A stretch of 64,000 nt of DNA, from NCBI GenBank assembly GCA_903842575.1, contig CAIMMM010000006.1:75456-139455 (forward strand), written 5' to 3'. The DNA comes from an uncultured Bacteroidota bacterium. GTDB taxonomy: Bacteria; Bacteroidota; Bacteroidia; Flavobacteriales; Flavobacteriaceae. Below, piece by piece: positions 8,380 through 17,448 of this stretch. Made by a program: the position numbers and the translations under genes. Position 1 is the stretch's first letter, and every line of letters starts with the position of its first letter. Under the pieces are notes generated by a model, which was given only the letters and a program-made list of their open reading frames with translations, was not told where the DNA came from and did no database searches.

Positions 8380-9684
8380 TTATGATAATGTTACGTGGTA
8401 TTTTTCTTCGATGATTGAAATTTGTTTTTTTGGCGTTGAAAATCCAATTTGAAATACTTTTTCAATAAACTCGATACTTTCGTCAACCGAAGTGTTTTCG
8501 TCTTTTAAATGACTTGCAAAATGATTAGTGATTTTTTGAATAATTCTGGAAGTAATTAATTCCGCCTGTTCTTCGTCGAAAGAGGATAGTTTTTTTCGTT
8601 GAAAAGTCATCTCACTAGCTGCAATATCATTCAATTTTGCTTTTAATGCGTGAATAGTTGGAGCAAATTTTCTGCCGTTTATCCATGTATTTAATTCTAA
8701 TTTCATGTCCTCTATGATGGCTTCGGCGGCAGGAATGTGTTGTTTTCTTCTTTCAAGAGTGTCGTCAGTCATTTGTGACAAATGGTCTAAATGAATTAAA
8801 GTTACATCCTCAATTTGTTGTACATCTGAACTCACATTTTTTGGAATAGATAAATCCAAAATCAATATTGGCTTTTTTAAATTCAGAATGGCTTTATCGA
8901 TAGTTGGATTTTGTGCTCCTGTTGCCACGACTAAAACATCTGCTTTTTGCAATTCGAGATGTAAATCAGAATAATCTTTTACAACCAAATTAAGTTTTCC
9001 TGCTAATTTTTCGGCTTTGTTTTTAGTTCTATTTATCAGCGTAATTTGCTCGTTTTTAGTGTGTTTTACTAAATTTTCGCATGTGTTTCTGCCTATTTTT
9101 CCTGTTCCAAAAAGCAAAATGTTTTTATTGCCGATGTTCTCAACATTTTTAATTATATATTGAACGGCCGCAAAAGAAACAGACGTTGCGCCTGAACTAA
9201 TTTCAGTTTCATTTTTTACTCTTTTACTGGCTTGAATAACTGTAGTAACCAATCTGTCTAAAAAAGCATTGATCAAGCCCAATGATCTGGACTCTTCAAA
9301 ACTATTTTTCATTTGCCCAATAATTTCAAAATCCCCAAGAATTTGACTGTCTAAACCCGTCCCAACACGAAACATATGAGTAATTGCTTCTTGGTTTTTA
9401 TACACAAATCCTACTTTTTGGAATTCTTCAACTGAACCATTGCTGTTTTCACAAATTAATTTTATTAACTGAAAAGGGTGTTCTGCATAACCATATATCT
9501 CGGTGCGGTTACAAGTTGATGTAACAATTAAACTCTCTATTCCTTCTTCTTTGGCTTGAAGTAATACATTTGTTTTGGATTTGGCGTCCAAACTAAATTT
9601 CCCTCTAACTTCTGCGTCTGCTTTCTTATAACTTAAACCAATGGAGTAGAAAGTTTTTGGTTTGGATGTGTTTTGGCTTTCCAT
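8380..9684 (-). CDS. hemA: Glutamyl-tRNA reductase
   Basis: A 434-residue enzyme that reduces glutamyl-tRNA to glutamate-1-semialdehyde, the committed step of the C5 heme pathway. The catalytic cysteine is C58 in TSTCNRTEIYG. The NADPH-binding Rossmann motif FGTGKIGRN follows near residue 193, and a dimerisation domain lies at the C-terminus. It is the first gene of the minus-strand heme operon. Its promoter must lie in the 223-base gap shared with the divergent AraC-type regulator. The next enzyme, HemL, is not in this window. Confidence 0.97.
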   Translation of the reverse strand: MESQNTSKPKTFYSIGLSYKKADAEVRGKFSLDAKSKTNVLLQAKEEGIESLIVTSTCNRTEIYGYAEHPFQLIKLICENSNGSVEEFQKVGFVYKNQEAITHMFRVGTGLDSQILGDFEIIGQMKNSFEESRSLGLINAFLDRLVTTVIQASKRVKNETEISSGATSVSFAAVQYIIKNVENIGNKNILLFGTGKIGRNTCENLVKHTKNEQITLINRTKNKAEKLAGKLNLVVKDYSDLHLELQKADVLVVATGAQNPTIDKAILNLKKPILILDLSIPKNVSSDVQQIEDVTLIHLDHLSQMTDDTLERRKQHIPAAEAIIEDMKLELNTWINGRKFAPTIHALKAKLNDIAASEMTFQRKKLSSFDEEQAELITSRIIQKITNHFASHLKDENTSVDESIEFIEKVFQIGFSTPKKQISIIEEKYHVTLS

Positions 9685-9708
9685 ATATAATTTTTCTAGT
9701 AGGCTTTA

Positions 9709-9716
9709 CAAAGTTA
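9709..9716 (-). promoter_or_regulatory. Bacteroidota -7 box, heme operon promoter
   Basis: On the minus strand this reads TAACTTTG, an exact match to the Bacteroidota -7 consensus TAnnTTTG. It lies about 25 bases before the hemA start. The -33 element is weak (ACTTTT near 9733-9738). Confidence 0.5.
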
Positions 9717-9907
9717 TAATTAACATTTTTATAAAAGTAACGCTAAAAGTGCTTTTTGTATCGCTCAATGATTTTAAATTTTAAATATAAATTTTAATGT
9801 AAAAAACACTATTTTTGTAATGAAATCAACCTTTTAAAAAACAAATTTATTGGATTTTTCTAAACAAAAAACTGATAATTGTCATATTATTAAAAAAAAA
9901 AGACGCA

Positions 9908-10783
9908 ATGAGTTCTCAAGATACTATAACCATTGAAAATGATTTTACCCTAATTCGGTTTCAAAACGACAGTAACAAAACCGTTGTTATTGACCGTCAG
10001 GTAGATATTGGGTTAATTCAATTTCATTTTGGATTAAAAGGAAGTGCAAAATTTATTTTCAATCAAGGGAATTATACTTTAGATTTAAAAGAAGAGAAAT
10101 CTTTATTGTTTTACAATCCGCAAAAAGAATTGCCTTTACATCTTGAAATTACTCCAAACTCATGGTTGATTACAATTCTTGTTTCAATAAAAAAGTTCCA
10201 CAGCATGTTTTCAACCCACTCCGAACACATCCCTTTTTTGAGTACCGAAAACCAAGATAAAAAATATTATGGTGAAGATAACATTAGTCCATCTATGGCA
10301 ATTGTACTCAACCAAATGTTTCATTATAATTTAAATCCCTCTATAAAAAATTTATACTATAAAGGAAAAGGATATGAATTATTGAGTTTGTTTTTCAATA
10401 GAAATGAAGACCCAAACGCAGAGCAATGTCCTTTTTTAATAGACGAAGAAAATGTTTTGAAAATAAAAAAAGCAAAAGACATTATTATTGCCAATATGGC
10501 CGAGCCGCCAGGACTGCAAGAATTAGCGGATCAAATTGGCCTGAATTTAAAGAAACTAAAAATAGGTTTTAAACAAATTTATGGCGATACCGTTTATGGA
10601 TTTTTGTTTGATTATAAGATGAATTACGCACGACAATTATTAGATTCCGGCTCGTATAATGTAAATGAAGTGGGCCTAAAAATTGGGTATAGCACCGGAA
10701 GTCATTTTATTGCGGCTTTCAAAAAGAAATTTGCCACAACACCCAAGAAATATTTAATGGCAATTAATCAAACACCTAAATAA
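9908..10783 (+). CDS. AraC-family transcriptional regulator
   Basis: A 291-residue regulator. The C-terminal ~100 residues (about 187-285) are a double helix-turn-helix AraC domain: LQELADQIGLNLKKLKIGFKQ is the first helix-turn-helix, and VGLKIGYSTGSHFIAAFKKKF is the second with its conserved tail. The N-terminal ~180 residues form a sensor domain of a kind seen in PchR-like regulators. It is transcribed divergently from hemA and lies between the two heme gene groups, so control of heme or iron genes is a reasonable inference. The ligand is not evident. Confidence 0.88.
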   Translation: MSSQDTITIENDFTLIRFQNDSNKTVVIDRQVDIGLIQFHFGLKGSAKFIFNQGNYTLDLKEEKSLLFYNPQKELPLHLEITPNSWLITILVSIKKFHSMFSTHSEHIPFLSTENQDKKYYGEDNISPSMAIVLNQMFHYNLNPSIKNLYYKGKGYELLSLFFNRNEDPNAEQCPFLIDEENVLKIKKAKDIIIANMAEPPGLQELADQIGLNLKKLKIGFKQIYGDTVYGFLFDYKMNYARQLLDSGSYNVNEVGLKIGYSTGSHFIAAFKKKFATTPKKYLMAINQTPK

Positions 10784-10846
10784 AATCACATTAATCCAAC
10801 TCTAAAAAAAGAAGTTTAAGTACTTTTATAAAAATTAAAAACACAC

Positions 10847-11860
10847 ATGAAAGGAGTATTATTAGTCAATCTTGGTTCGCCAGAAAGTCCAACTGCAAAA
10901 GATGTAAAACCCTATTTAAATGAATTTTTAATGGACAAATACGTAATAGACATTCCGTTTTTATTACGTGCCTTGCTGGTTAGGGGTATTATTTTACGAA
11001 CCCGCCCAAAAAAATCAGCGGAAGCTTATGCTAAAATATGGTGGAAAGAGGGCTCTCCATTGGTAATTATTTCGCAAAGAATGCATAAAAAAGTACAGGC
11101 TTTGAGTAATATTCCAGTGGCTTTAGCCATGCGTTATGGAACTATAACTATTTTAAAAGGATTACAAGAATTGAAAGACAAAGGTATAACCGAAGTATTG
11201 CTTTTTCCATTGTATCCGCAACATGCTATGGCCTCTACAACTACCATTTTGGTTTTAGCCGAAGAATTACGTCAGAAACATTTTCCCGAAATGACCTTTA
11301 CAACCGTCCCTGCGTTTTACAACAAACCCGGATATATTAAGGCTTTAGCAAATTCCATAAAAAAACATTTAGATACTTTTGAATATGATCATGTGTTATT
11401 TTCGTATCACGGAATTCCAAAACGTCATATTCGTAAAACCGATATTACAAAATCTCATTGTACCATTGATGGGTCTTGTTGCAATACACCGTCACCAGCA
11501 CACGAATTTTGTTACCGTCACCAGTGTTATGAAACCACAAAACAAGTGATACAGTATTTGGAAATCCCCGAAGGTAAATACAGCCAAACCTTCCAATCCC
11601 GATTGGCCGGTGACAAATGGTTAACGCCTTATACTGATGTGGAAATCAACAAAATGCCCGAAAAAGGAATAAAGAAATTAGCAGTAGTAACACCTGCATT
11701 TGTCTCGGATTGTTTAGAAACTCTAGAAGAAATTGCGATGGAAGCCAATCATCAATTCAAGGCACATGGCGGCGAGGAATTTATTGCAATTCCCTGTATG
11801 AATGATGACGATGAATGGTGTGAAACCGTTGCCGATTGGATTAAGGATTGGCAGAAATAG
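10847..11860 (+). CDS. hemH: Ferrochelatase (heme synthase) with cysteine-rich insert
   Basis: A 337-residue enzyme that inserts Fe2+ into the porphyrin. The catalytic His is H188 in FSYHGIPKRH, and the acidic motif SDCLETLEEI is at 287-296. After the HGIP motif there is an insertion relative to the E. coli-type enzyme that carries five cysteines (C205, C211, C212, C222, C227). This arrangement recalls bacterial ferrochelatases with an internal [2Fe-2S] cluster; the cluster is an inference. It may share regulation with the AraC gene 63 bases upstream. Confidence 0.96.
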   Translation: MKGVLLVNLGSPESPTAKDVKPYLNEFLMDKYVIDIPFLLRALLVRGIILRTRPKKSAEAYAKIWWKEGSPLVIISQRMHKKVQALSNIPVALAMRYGTITILKGLQELKDKGITEVLLFPLYPQHAMASTTTILVLAEELRQKHFPEMTFTTVPAFYNKPGYIKALANSIKKHLDTFEYDHVLFSYHGIPKRHIRKTDITKSHCTIDGSCCNTPSPAHEFCYRHQCYETTKQVIQYLEIPEGKYSQTFQSRLAGDKWLTPYTDVEINKMPEKGIKKLAVVTPAFVSDCLETLEEIAMEANHQFKAHGGEEFIAIPCMNDDDEWCETVADWIKDWQK

Positions 11861-11945
11861 AATTTTAATTTAAAAAAATTACACTAATTTCACACATTTG
11901 CAGGAACTTAATAATTAGTGCAATTTACGGTAACGTTAAAAACAT

Positions 11946-12491
11946 ATGGAATACTACAACTACATTAAATCGCTTCACCTCATTTTTGTCACCACATGGT
12001 TTGCGGGATTGTTTTATATTGTTCGTTTGTTTGTCTACCAAATTGAAGCCAATGACAAACCTTCCCCTGAGAAGGAAATATTACAAACTCAATATAAAAT
12101 AATGACCTATCGTTTGTGGTACATTATCACTTGGCCTAGTGCTTTTTTGGCAACACTTTTTGCTATTTGGTTGTTGCTATTAATGCCTGCTTGGTTGCAA
12201 ATGCCATGGATGCATCTAAAACTGGGATTTGTAGTTTTACTAATTGCTTACCAACTCAAATGCCAGCAAATCTATACTCAATTACAAAAAGACGAATTCA
12301 ATTACAGTTCTAATTTTATGCGATTATGGAATGAAGGCGCTACGTTAATTTTATTTGCCGTCGTGTTTTTAGTAATTCTTAAAAATGCTTTTGACTGGAT
12401 TTATGGCGTTATTGGGATTTTTGTTTTTTCGGGAGTTCTCCTGTTGGGTTTCCAATTTTACAAACGAATACGCAAAAAAAATAAGTCATAG
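11946..12491 (+). CDS. hemJ: HemJ-like protoporphyrinogen IX oxidase
   Basis: A 181-residue membrane protein with about four helices, of the HemJ/UPF0093 family, which oxidises protoporphyrinogen IX. Conserved features of HemJ are present: H11 in KSLHLIFVTTWFAGLFY, R27 in VRLFVY, K92 in WMHLKLGF, and RLWNE at 126-130. It lies 85 bases after hemH and no hemG or hemY is visible. It would therefore supply the step between HemF and HemH. CopD-family annotation is the alternative, but genomic context favours HemJ. Confidence 0.85.
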   Translation: MEYYNYIKSLHLIFVTTWFAGLFYIVRLFVYQIEANDKPSPEKEILQTQYKIMTYRLWYIITWPSAFLATLFAIWLLLLMPAWLQMPWMHLKLGFVVLLIAYQLKCQQIYTQLQKDEFNYSSNFMRLWNEGATLILFAVVFLVILKNAFDWIYGVIGIFVFSGVLLLGFQFYKRIRKKNKS

Positions 12492-12493
12492 CG

Positions 12494-13963
12494 ATGTTTA
12501 AGAACTTCAAAATATCAATGCTTTCTCTTCGAATTAGGATTTTCCTTTCGATGATTGTTTTGGTTTTGATAGCTTCCATTTTAATGGCTTCCATTTCGAT
12601 TATTCAGTTTAAAAATGAAGCCAAAGATTACCATCAGGAACGATTGGAACGCAAAGAAATGGCTATTAAAGCGCATATTAACTATGTGCTTTCCAACACA
12701 ACATATCCACTAACCGCCAATAATTTGGCTTTGATTTTTAAAGATAAAATCCACGAATTAGCACAAATTCACAATCTCGAAATCAATATTTATAGTCTGG
12801 ACGGGAGATTACTCAAATCATCCAAAGCCTCTTTTTCAATAGATAAAGTGTCGCCTCCCATTCCAAAATATATTTTAAAATTGGTCCAGTCTTCCATCGA
12901 AAAAAGATATGTGGACATTAAAAACATTGACGGTGTAAAAAACCGTTCTTCCTATAGTCAAATTAAAGACGAGAAATTTAAACCGCTTGGTATTTTGAAT
13001 TTGCCTTATGTTGAAGATGATGGCTTTTATGAAACCGAATTACAAAACTTCCTCATCCGATTAGGGCAGGTTTATGGATTTATGTTGTTGATTGCTTTTG
13101 CATTGGCGTACTTCCTTTCGAGTTATATCACTAAATCGTTAAAAACTATTTCGGATAAAATTAATGAAACTAATTTGAATCAAATCAATGAAAAAATAGT
13201 CATTGAAGCCAATAGCAAGGAAATTAATTTGCTGATAAATGCTTATAATGGAATGGTGGATAAATTGGAAGAAAGCGCTACTAAATTAGCCCAAAGTGAA
13301 AGAGAACAAGCTTGGCGCGAAATGGCAAAACAAGTTGCACACGAGATTAAAAACCCATTAACCCCAATGCGACTAACGGTTCAAAGTTTCCAACGGAAAT
13401 TTGACGCCAATGATCCTGAATTAAAGCAAAAACTCAACGATTATTCCAAAACTTTGATCCAGCAAATAGACACCATGAGTTCGGTGGCTTCGGCTTTTTC
13501 AAACTTTGCTTCAATGCCTGCGCAGCAAAATGAAACCTTGAATGTGGTCAATATTGTAGAATTGGCTTTGGATATTTTTAATGAAGATTATATTGTTTTT
13601 GAAAGAGATAAAGAGGAAATTATTGCCAAATTAGACCGAACACATCTCATTAGAATTATTACTAATTTAGTAAAAAACGCTACACAATCTATCCCCGAAG
13701 AACAAGAAGAAAAATTTGTGTTAGTTACAGTTCGTGAAGCCGAAAACAATGTGATTATTTCGGTAAAGGATAATGGATTAGGTATTGAAACAGAAAATAT
13801 TGAACACGTTTTCGAACCAAAATTCACCACCAAAACCAGCGGAATGGGTTTGGGTTTAGGAATTATAAAAAATATCATCGAAAATTACAAAGGAACTATT
13901 ACATTTGAAACAAAGCTTGGCAAGGGTACAACTTTTATTGTTACGCTTCCAATTGTAAAATAA
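12494..13963 (+). CDS. NtrY-like sensor histidine kinase
   Basis: A 489-residue membrane kinase. Helix 1 lies at about 15-38, an extracytoplasmic sensor region at 40-190, helix 2 at about 192-212, and a HAMP linker at 213-265. The HisKA domain has the phospho-acceptor H283 in VAHEIKNPLTPMRL. The ATPase domain has an N-box (NLVKNATQSI, 391-400), DNGLGI (426-431) and GMGLGLGI (450-457). It starts two bases after hemJ. No response regulator gene is adjacent, so it is an orphan kinase here. The signal is unknown. Confidence 0.92.
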   Translation: MFKNFKISMLSLRIRIFLSMIVLVLIASILMASISIIQFKNEAKDYHQERLERKEMAIKAHINYVLSNTTYPLTANNLALIFKDKIHELAQIHNLEINIYSLDGRLLKSSKASFSIDKVSPPIPKYILKLVQSSIEKRYVDIKNIDGVKNRSSYSQIKDEKFKPLGILNLPYVEDDGFYETELQNFLIRLGQVYGFMLLIAFALAYFLSSYITKSLKTISDKINETNLNQINEKIVIEANSKEINLLINAYNGMVDKLEESATKLAQSEREQAWREMAKQVAHEIKNPLTPMRLTVQSFQRKFDANDPELKQKLNDYSKTLIQQIDTMSSVASAFSNFASMPAQQNETLNVVNIVELALDIFNEDYIVFERDKEEIIAKLDRTHLIRIITNLVKNATQSIPEEQEEKFVLVTVREAENNVIISVKDNGLGIETENIEHVFEPKFTTKTSGMGLGLGIIKNIIENYKGTITFETKLGKGTTFIVTLPIVK

Positions 13964-13973
13964 AACAACTATT

Positions 13974-14756
13974 ATGAACTTCGAAAACCTCGTCATTACA
14001 AACCAAAACGGCATTGGACAAATCACCATCAATCGTCCTTCAAAATTAAATGCTTTAAATGTGGCAACAATCCAAGAACTCCATAATGCTTTCGAAAATT
14101 TGGATGAAAATTCAGAAATCAAAGTGATTGTTATTACTGGGGAAGGCGAAAAAGCGTTTGTGGCTGGTGCAGATATTTCTGAGTTTGCCCATTTCTCTAT
14201 TGAAGAAGGAGCGCAATTGGCAGCTCAAGGACAAGAATTGTTGTTTGATTTTGTTGAAAACTTAAAAACTCCCGTTATTGCAGCGGTGAATGGTTTTGCC
14301 CTTGGCGGCGGATTGGAATTGGCGATGGCCTGCCATTTCCGAATTGCTTCCGATAATGCTAAAATGGGTTTACCCGAAGTATCTCTTGGTGTCATTCCAG
14401 GTTATGGCGGAACGCAACGCTTACCACAATTGGTTGGGAAAGGACGAGCTATGGAAATGATTATGACGGCGGGAATGATTGATGCAGAAACCGCAAAAAA
14501 TTATGGTTTAGTAAACCATGTTGTGCCTCAAGCGGAATTATTAGAATTTACAAAAGGCATCGCTACCAAAATAATAAGGAACTCTCCTGTTGCTATTAGT
14601 AAAGCGATAAAAGCAATTAATGCTAATTTTAAAGATGGTGTAAACGGTTTTGATACCGAAATTAGAAACTTTGGGAAATGCTTTGGAACCGAAGATTTTA
14701 AAGAAGGGACAACTGCTTTTTTGGAAAAAAGGAAAGCAATTTTTAATGGCAAATAA
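13974..14756 (+). CDS. Enoyl-CoA hydratase
   Basis: A 260-residue crotonase-fold enzyme that hydrates trans-2-enoyl-CoA in fatty-acid or related degradation. The oxyanion-hole stretches are AGADISEFA and NGFALGGGLELAMA. The second acid-base region is LPEVSLGVIPGYGGTQRLP, with Glu at the expected place. Length is typical. It lies ten bases after the histidine kinase gene, probably in the same transcript, although no functional link is obvious. Exact acyl chain preference cannot be read from the sequence. Confidence 0.9.
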   Translation: MNFENLVITNQNGIGQITINRPSKLNALNVATIQELHNAFENLDENSEIKVIVITGEGEKAFVAGADISEFAHFSIEEGAQLAAQGQELLFDFVENLKTPVIAAVNGFALGGGLELAMACHFRIASDNAKMGLPEVSLGVIPGYGGTQRLPQLVGKGRAMEMIMTAGMIDAETAKNYGLVNHVVPQAELLEFTKGIATKIIRNSPVAISKAIKAINANFKDGVNGFDTEIRNFGKCFGTEDFKEGTTAFLEKRKAIFNGK

Positions 14757-14788
14757 ATCGTTTTCAATTAGGGCAAAACAACTCAAAA

Positions 14789-15433
14789 CTACTTTTCTCC
14801 TTCCCATTCAGCATAAAACTGCGAAAGGAAATTTTCCATGTATTTGTGACGTTCCAATGCTATTTTTTTTCCAGAATCGGTATTCATTTTATCCTTCAGC
14901 AAAAGTAATTTTTCGTAGAAATGATTGAGCGTTGGCGAATCTGAATTTTTATAAACTTCTTTGGACATATTTAAATTGGGCGTAATCGCAGGATTGTACA
15001 ATGCGCGATTTTTAAATCCCCCATAATTGAAGGTTCTTGCAATACCAATTGCGCCAATTGCATCCAATCGATCCGCATCCTGAACAATTGCGAGTTCTTT
15101 GGAGTAAAATTGCTGCCCGAAGTTCCCTCCTTTAAAAGAAATATTTTCAATAATTTTAATGACATGCTGAATAGTCACTTCGTCAACCTTTTCTTTTTCT
15201 AAAAAAATTCTGGCTGTTTTTGGACCAATCGTTTCATCTCCATCATGAAATTTACTATCGGCAATGTCGTGTAGTAAAGCACCCAATTTTACAACTATTA
15301 AATCACAATCTTCCTCTTGAGCAATTAAAAGTGCATTTTTATACACGCGTTCTATATGAAACCAATCATGACCGCCTTCAGCATTTTCTAATTGTTTTTT
15401 TACAAAAAGTATGGTGTTATCTATTATTGACAT
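14789..15433 (-). CDS. HD-domain metal-dependent phosphohydrolase
   Basis: A 214-residue protein with an HD domain of the YedJ/uncharacterised-hydrolase type. The metal ligands are H26 (GHDWFHIERV), H55-D56 (ALLHDIAD) and D119 (IVQDADRLDAIGAIG). The last motif is typical of this subgroup. It probably hydrolyses a phosphorylated small molecule or nucleotide; the substrate is unknown. It is convergent with the enoyl-CoA hydratase gene and lies 66 bases downstream of the desaturase gene on the same strand. Confidence 0.85.
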   Translation of the reverse strand: MSIIDNTILFVKKQLENAEGGHDWFHIERVYKNALLIAQEEDCDLIVVKLGALLHDIADSKFHDGDETIGPKTARIFLEKEKVDEVTIQHVIKIIENISFKGGNFGQQFYSKELAIVQDADRLDAIGAIGIARTFNYGGFKNRALYNPAITPNLNMSKEVYKNSDSPTLNHFYEKLLLLKDKMNTDSGKKIALERHKYMENFLSQFYAEWEGEK

Positions 15434-15446
15434 CTTTTTATGTTTA

Positions 15447-15470
15447 AAATCTTTTCGGCGGAAAGGATTT
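15447..15470 (-). terminator. Possible hairpin between desaturase and HD-hydrolase genes
   Basis: AAATCTTTTC pairs with GAAAGGATTT around a four-base loop, with one G-T pair. It lies in the 66-base gap between the two minus-strand genes. The T tract on the minus strand is poor, so it may be a weak terminator or a processing signal. Confidence 0.35.
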
Positions 15471-15499
15471 AAAGTCTTTACTTATTTTCTAAAAGTCTA

Positions 15500-16489
15500 T
15501 TATCGTATAAAAGCTGGTTCTACCCATTTAAAGACTGTAGACTCTGCGGGAATGATTAATCTTTCTGAAACTTTTGCCATTCGAGCCGGCAATTTCATTA
15601 GATAATCTCGTGCTTTTTCAGCTTCGTCTGTCAATCCAGATAGCTTATCGATTTCCCATTTTTCGATGAGTTTTTGCATGATATCCACATAATCTGCTGC
15701 CGTGTAAACACCTATTCGTTGTGCAGAATCTGAAAAGTTCAAGAAAGCAGAACTTATTTTTTCGCCTGATTCTCTCAAAAATTGGGCTGGCATAACTATT
15801 TTTTGTTTCATCATATAGTTGAAAGCCAATAACATCTCGCTTGGATCTACTTTAAAAATCTGATTTACAAATTCCGAATACGCATGATGATGACGCATTT
15901 CATCTCCAGCAATCATTTTGCAAATTTTTGACAGCTTTTTATCTCCATAATCTTTTGCGATTTGGGATACTCTATTGTGTGAAATATAAGTTGCTAATTC
16001 TTGGAAAGAAGTATAAACAAAGTTTTTATAAGGATCACGACCGGTGCCAATATCAAATCCATCAGCAATTAAATGTTGGGTTGTCATCTCAATTTCGCGC
16101 ATATTCACGCGACCTGATAAGTACAAATATTTGTTTAGCAAATCACCATGACGGTTTTCTTCCCCCGTCCAATGGCGCACCCATTTACTCCAACCGTTAT
16201 TTTCCATTTGTCCAACGCCATCAACATCCATTAACCATGCTTCATAGGTTGGCAAAGCTTCTTCGGTAATGGTATCTCCAACAAGTGTTACCCAAAAATC
16301 ATACGGCAAATCTTTGGCTATTTCACGTAATTCTTTTACTTCTTCAAAGAAATTCTCGTCTTCGGAATTGGGTAAGAAATCCGAAGGTTGCCAAATTTTT
16401 TCAACTGGAATTAAATATTGATCCACAAAACCATCGATTTTGTTTTCCAAAAAATGCATTACTTCTAAACGGACGTTATGTGTAGACAT
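15500..16489 (-). CDS. Acyl-[acyl-carrier-protein] desaturase, soluble di-iron
   Basis: A 329-residue member of the soluble stearoyl-ACP desaturase family (FA_desaturase_2). The di-iron ligands can be read: Glu near 76-77, E111 and H114 in EENRH, E164, then E197 and H200 in DEMRHHH. It introduces a double bond into an acyl chain carried on ACP. It starts seven bases after a PlsC-type acyltransferase, so desaturation and phospholipid acylation are transcriptionally linked. Relatives are best known from plastids and mycobacteria, but they also occur in Flavobacteriia. Confidence 0.92.
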   Translation of the reverse strand: MSTHNVRLEVMHFLENKIDGFVDQYLIPVEKIWQPSDFLPNSEDENFFEEVKELREIAKDLPYDFWVTLVGDTITEEALPTYEAWLMDVDGVGQMENNGWSKWVRHWTGEENRHGDLLNKYLYLSGRVNMREIEMTTQHLIADGFDIGTGRDPYKNFVYTSFQELATYISHNRVSQIAKDYGDKKLSKICKMIAGDEMRHHHAYSEFVNQIFKVDPSEMLLAFNYMMKQKIVMPAQFLRESGEKISSAFLNFSDSAQRIGVYTAADYVDIMQKLIEKWEIDKLSGLTDEAEKARDYLMKLPARMAKVSERLIIPAESTVFKWVEPAFIR

Positions 16490-16496
16490 TGATACT

Positions 16497-17231
16497 TTAA
16501 TTTTTTATTGATTCTACTATTGTTTTTTCTGTTTGCTGCAAAAGTTCATCAAATGAAAACTCGCTTACAGCTATTGGTTCGTGAATTATAAATTGCAATT
16601 TATTTCCTAAACCCATTGGAAAAGCCCCAAACTTAACCATTTTCCATGAATTATTTACGGTTATTGGAACAACATAAGCCGAAGATGCATATTTACACAA
16701 TATTTTTAATCCACTTTGTGCGAATTCTTTGGGTTCGCCATTTTTACTTCGGGTGCCTTCGGGGAAAATTACTGCCGAGCGTTGGTACTTTTCAATATAT
16801 TCCGAAAGTTCTTTAATTAAAGGTATGGCTTGCTTTGGATCTTTTCTGTCTATAAGTATGGAACCACCGTGTCGTAAATTATAGGACACACTTGGAATCC
16901 CTTTTCCCAATTCCTTTTTGCTCACAAACTTGGGATGAAAACGGCGCAGATACCAAATAATACCAACAATGTCATACAAACTTTGATGATTGGAAACAAA
17001 GATAATGGGAACGCCTTTTGGAATCCTTTCTTTGTTTTCAAAAGTATAGGTGGTGCCTAAAAGCATGGTGCAACGAGACAGAAAAAAGTTTAAATAATCA
17101 ACGCTTTTTTTATGCGCTTGGTAACCAAAAACATTGAAACAAACCCATTGAATAGGATGAAAAACAAACAAACACAATCCGAAGCACAGATAGTAGACCA
17201 CTGAAATAGGATAGGATATGAGTTTTTCCAT
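16497..17231 (-). CDS. plsC: 1-acyl-sn-glycerol-3-phosphate acyltransferase
   Basis: A 244-residue membrane-associated acyltransferase of the PlsC family, which makes phosphatidic acid from lysophosphatidic acid. The catalytic motif NHQSLYD has H82 and D87, and the substrate motif FPEGTRS is at about 155-161. A hydrophobic N-terminal segment (about 8-35) anchors it to the inner membrane. It is the first gene of a pair with the desaturase. A second PlsC-like gene lies at 24968, so the two may differ in acyl preference. Confidence 0.9.
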   Translation of the reverse strand: MEKLISYPISVVYYLCFGLCLFVFHPIQWVCFNVFGYQAHKKSVDYLNFFLSRCTMLLGTTYTFENKERIPKGVPIIFVSNHQSLYDIVGIIWYLRRFHPKFVSKKELGKGIPSVSYNLRHGGSILIDRKDPKQAIPLIKELSEYIEKYQRSAVIFPEGTRSKNGEPKEFAQSGLKILCKYASSAYVVPITVNNSWKMVKFGAFPMGLGNKLQFIIHEPIAVSEFSFDELLQQTEKTIVESIKN

Positions 17232-17391
17232 AGGGCAAAAATAGAGTACAAAAGTAAGGAATATGTTTTAAAAAAAGAATGAAATTAAAGGATAGCAAAA
17301 ATGTAAATTTTGTTTATAGATATGTTCATTTTCCTCATACACTATATGGCTTTTCAAATAAAATAAGAAAATTTTTATATTATTTTAATAT

Positions 17392-17416
17392 TTTGTAAAA
17401 ATATTCTCTATATTTG
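17392..17416 (+). promoter_or_regulatory. Promoter of the JAMM-motif lipoprotein gene
   Basis: An exact -7 box TATATTTG lies at 17409-17416. A TTTG is at 17392-17395, but the spacing of 13 is short. Transcription should begin near 17423, which supports the ATG at 17449 over the ATG at 17419. The 217 bases between the divergent plsC start and this ATG are otherwise AT-rich and featureless. Confidence 0.5.
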
Positions 17417-17448
17417 AAATGCTTCTAACACAAAACCAAACTTCGCTT

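Noticed and set aside
9810-9817. TATTTTTG -7 box upstream of the AraC gene
   Set aside because: An exact -7 match, but about 90 bases before the ATG and without a -33 element; in this AT-rich gap chance is likely.
14528-14928. Several overlapping open frames around the end of the enoyl-CoA hydratase gene
   Set aside because: They overlap supported genes on both strands and show no conserved sequence.
17419-17448. Upstream ATG for the lipoprotein gene
   Set aside because: It lies next to the -7 box at 17409-17416, before the expected transcript start, and adds ten residues before a normal signal peptide.
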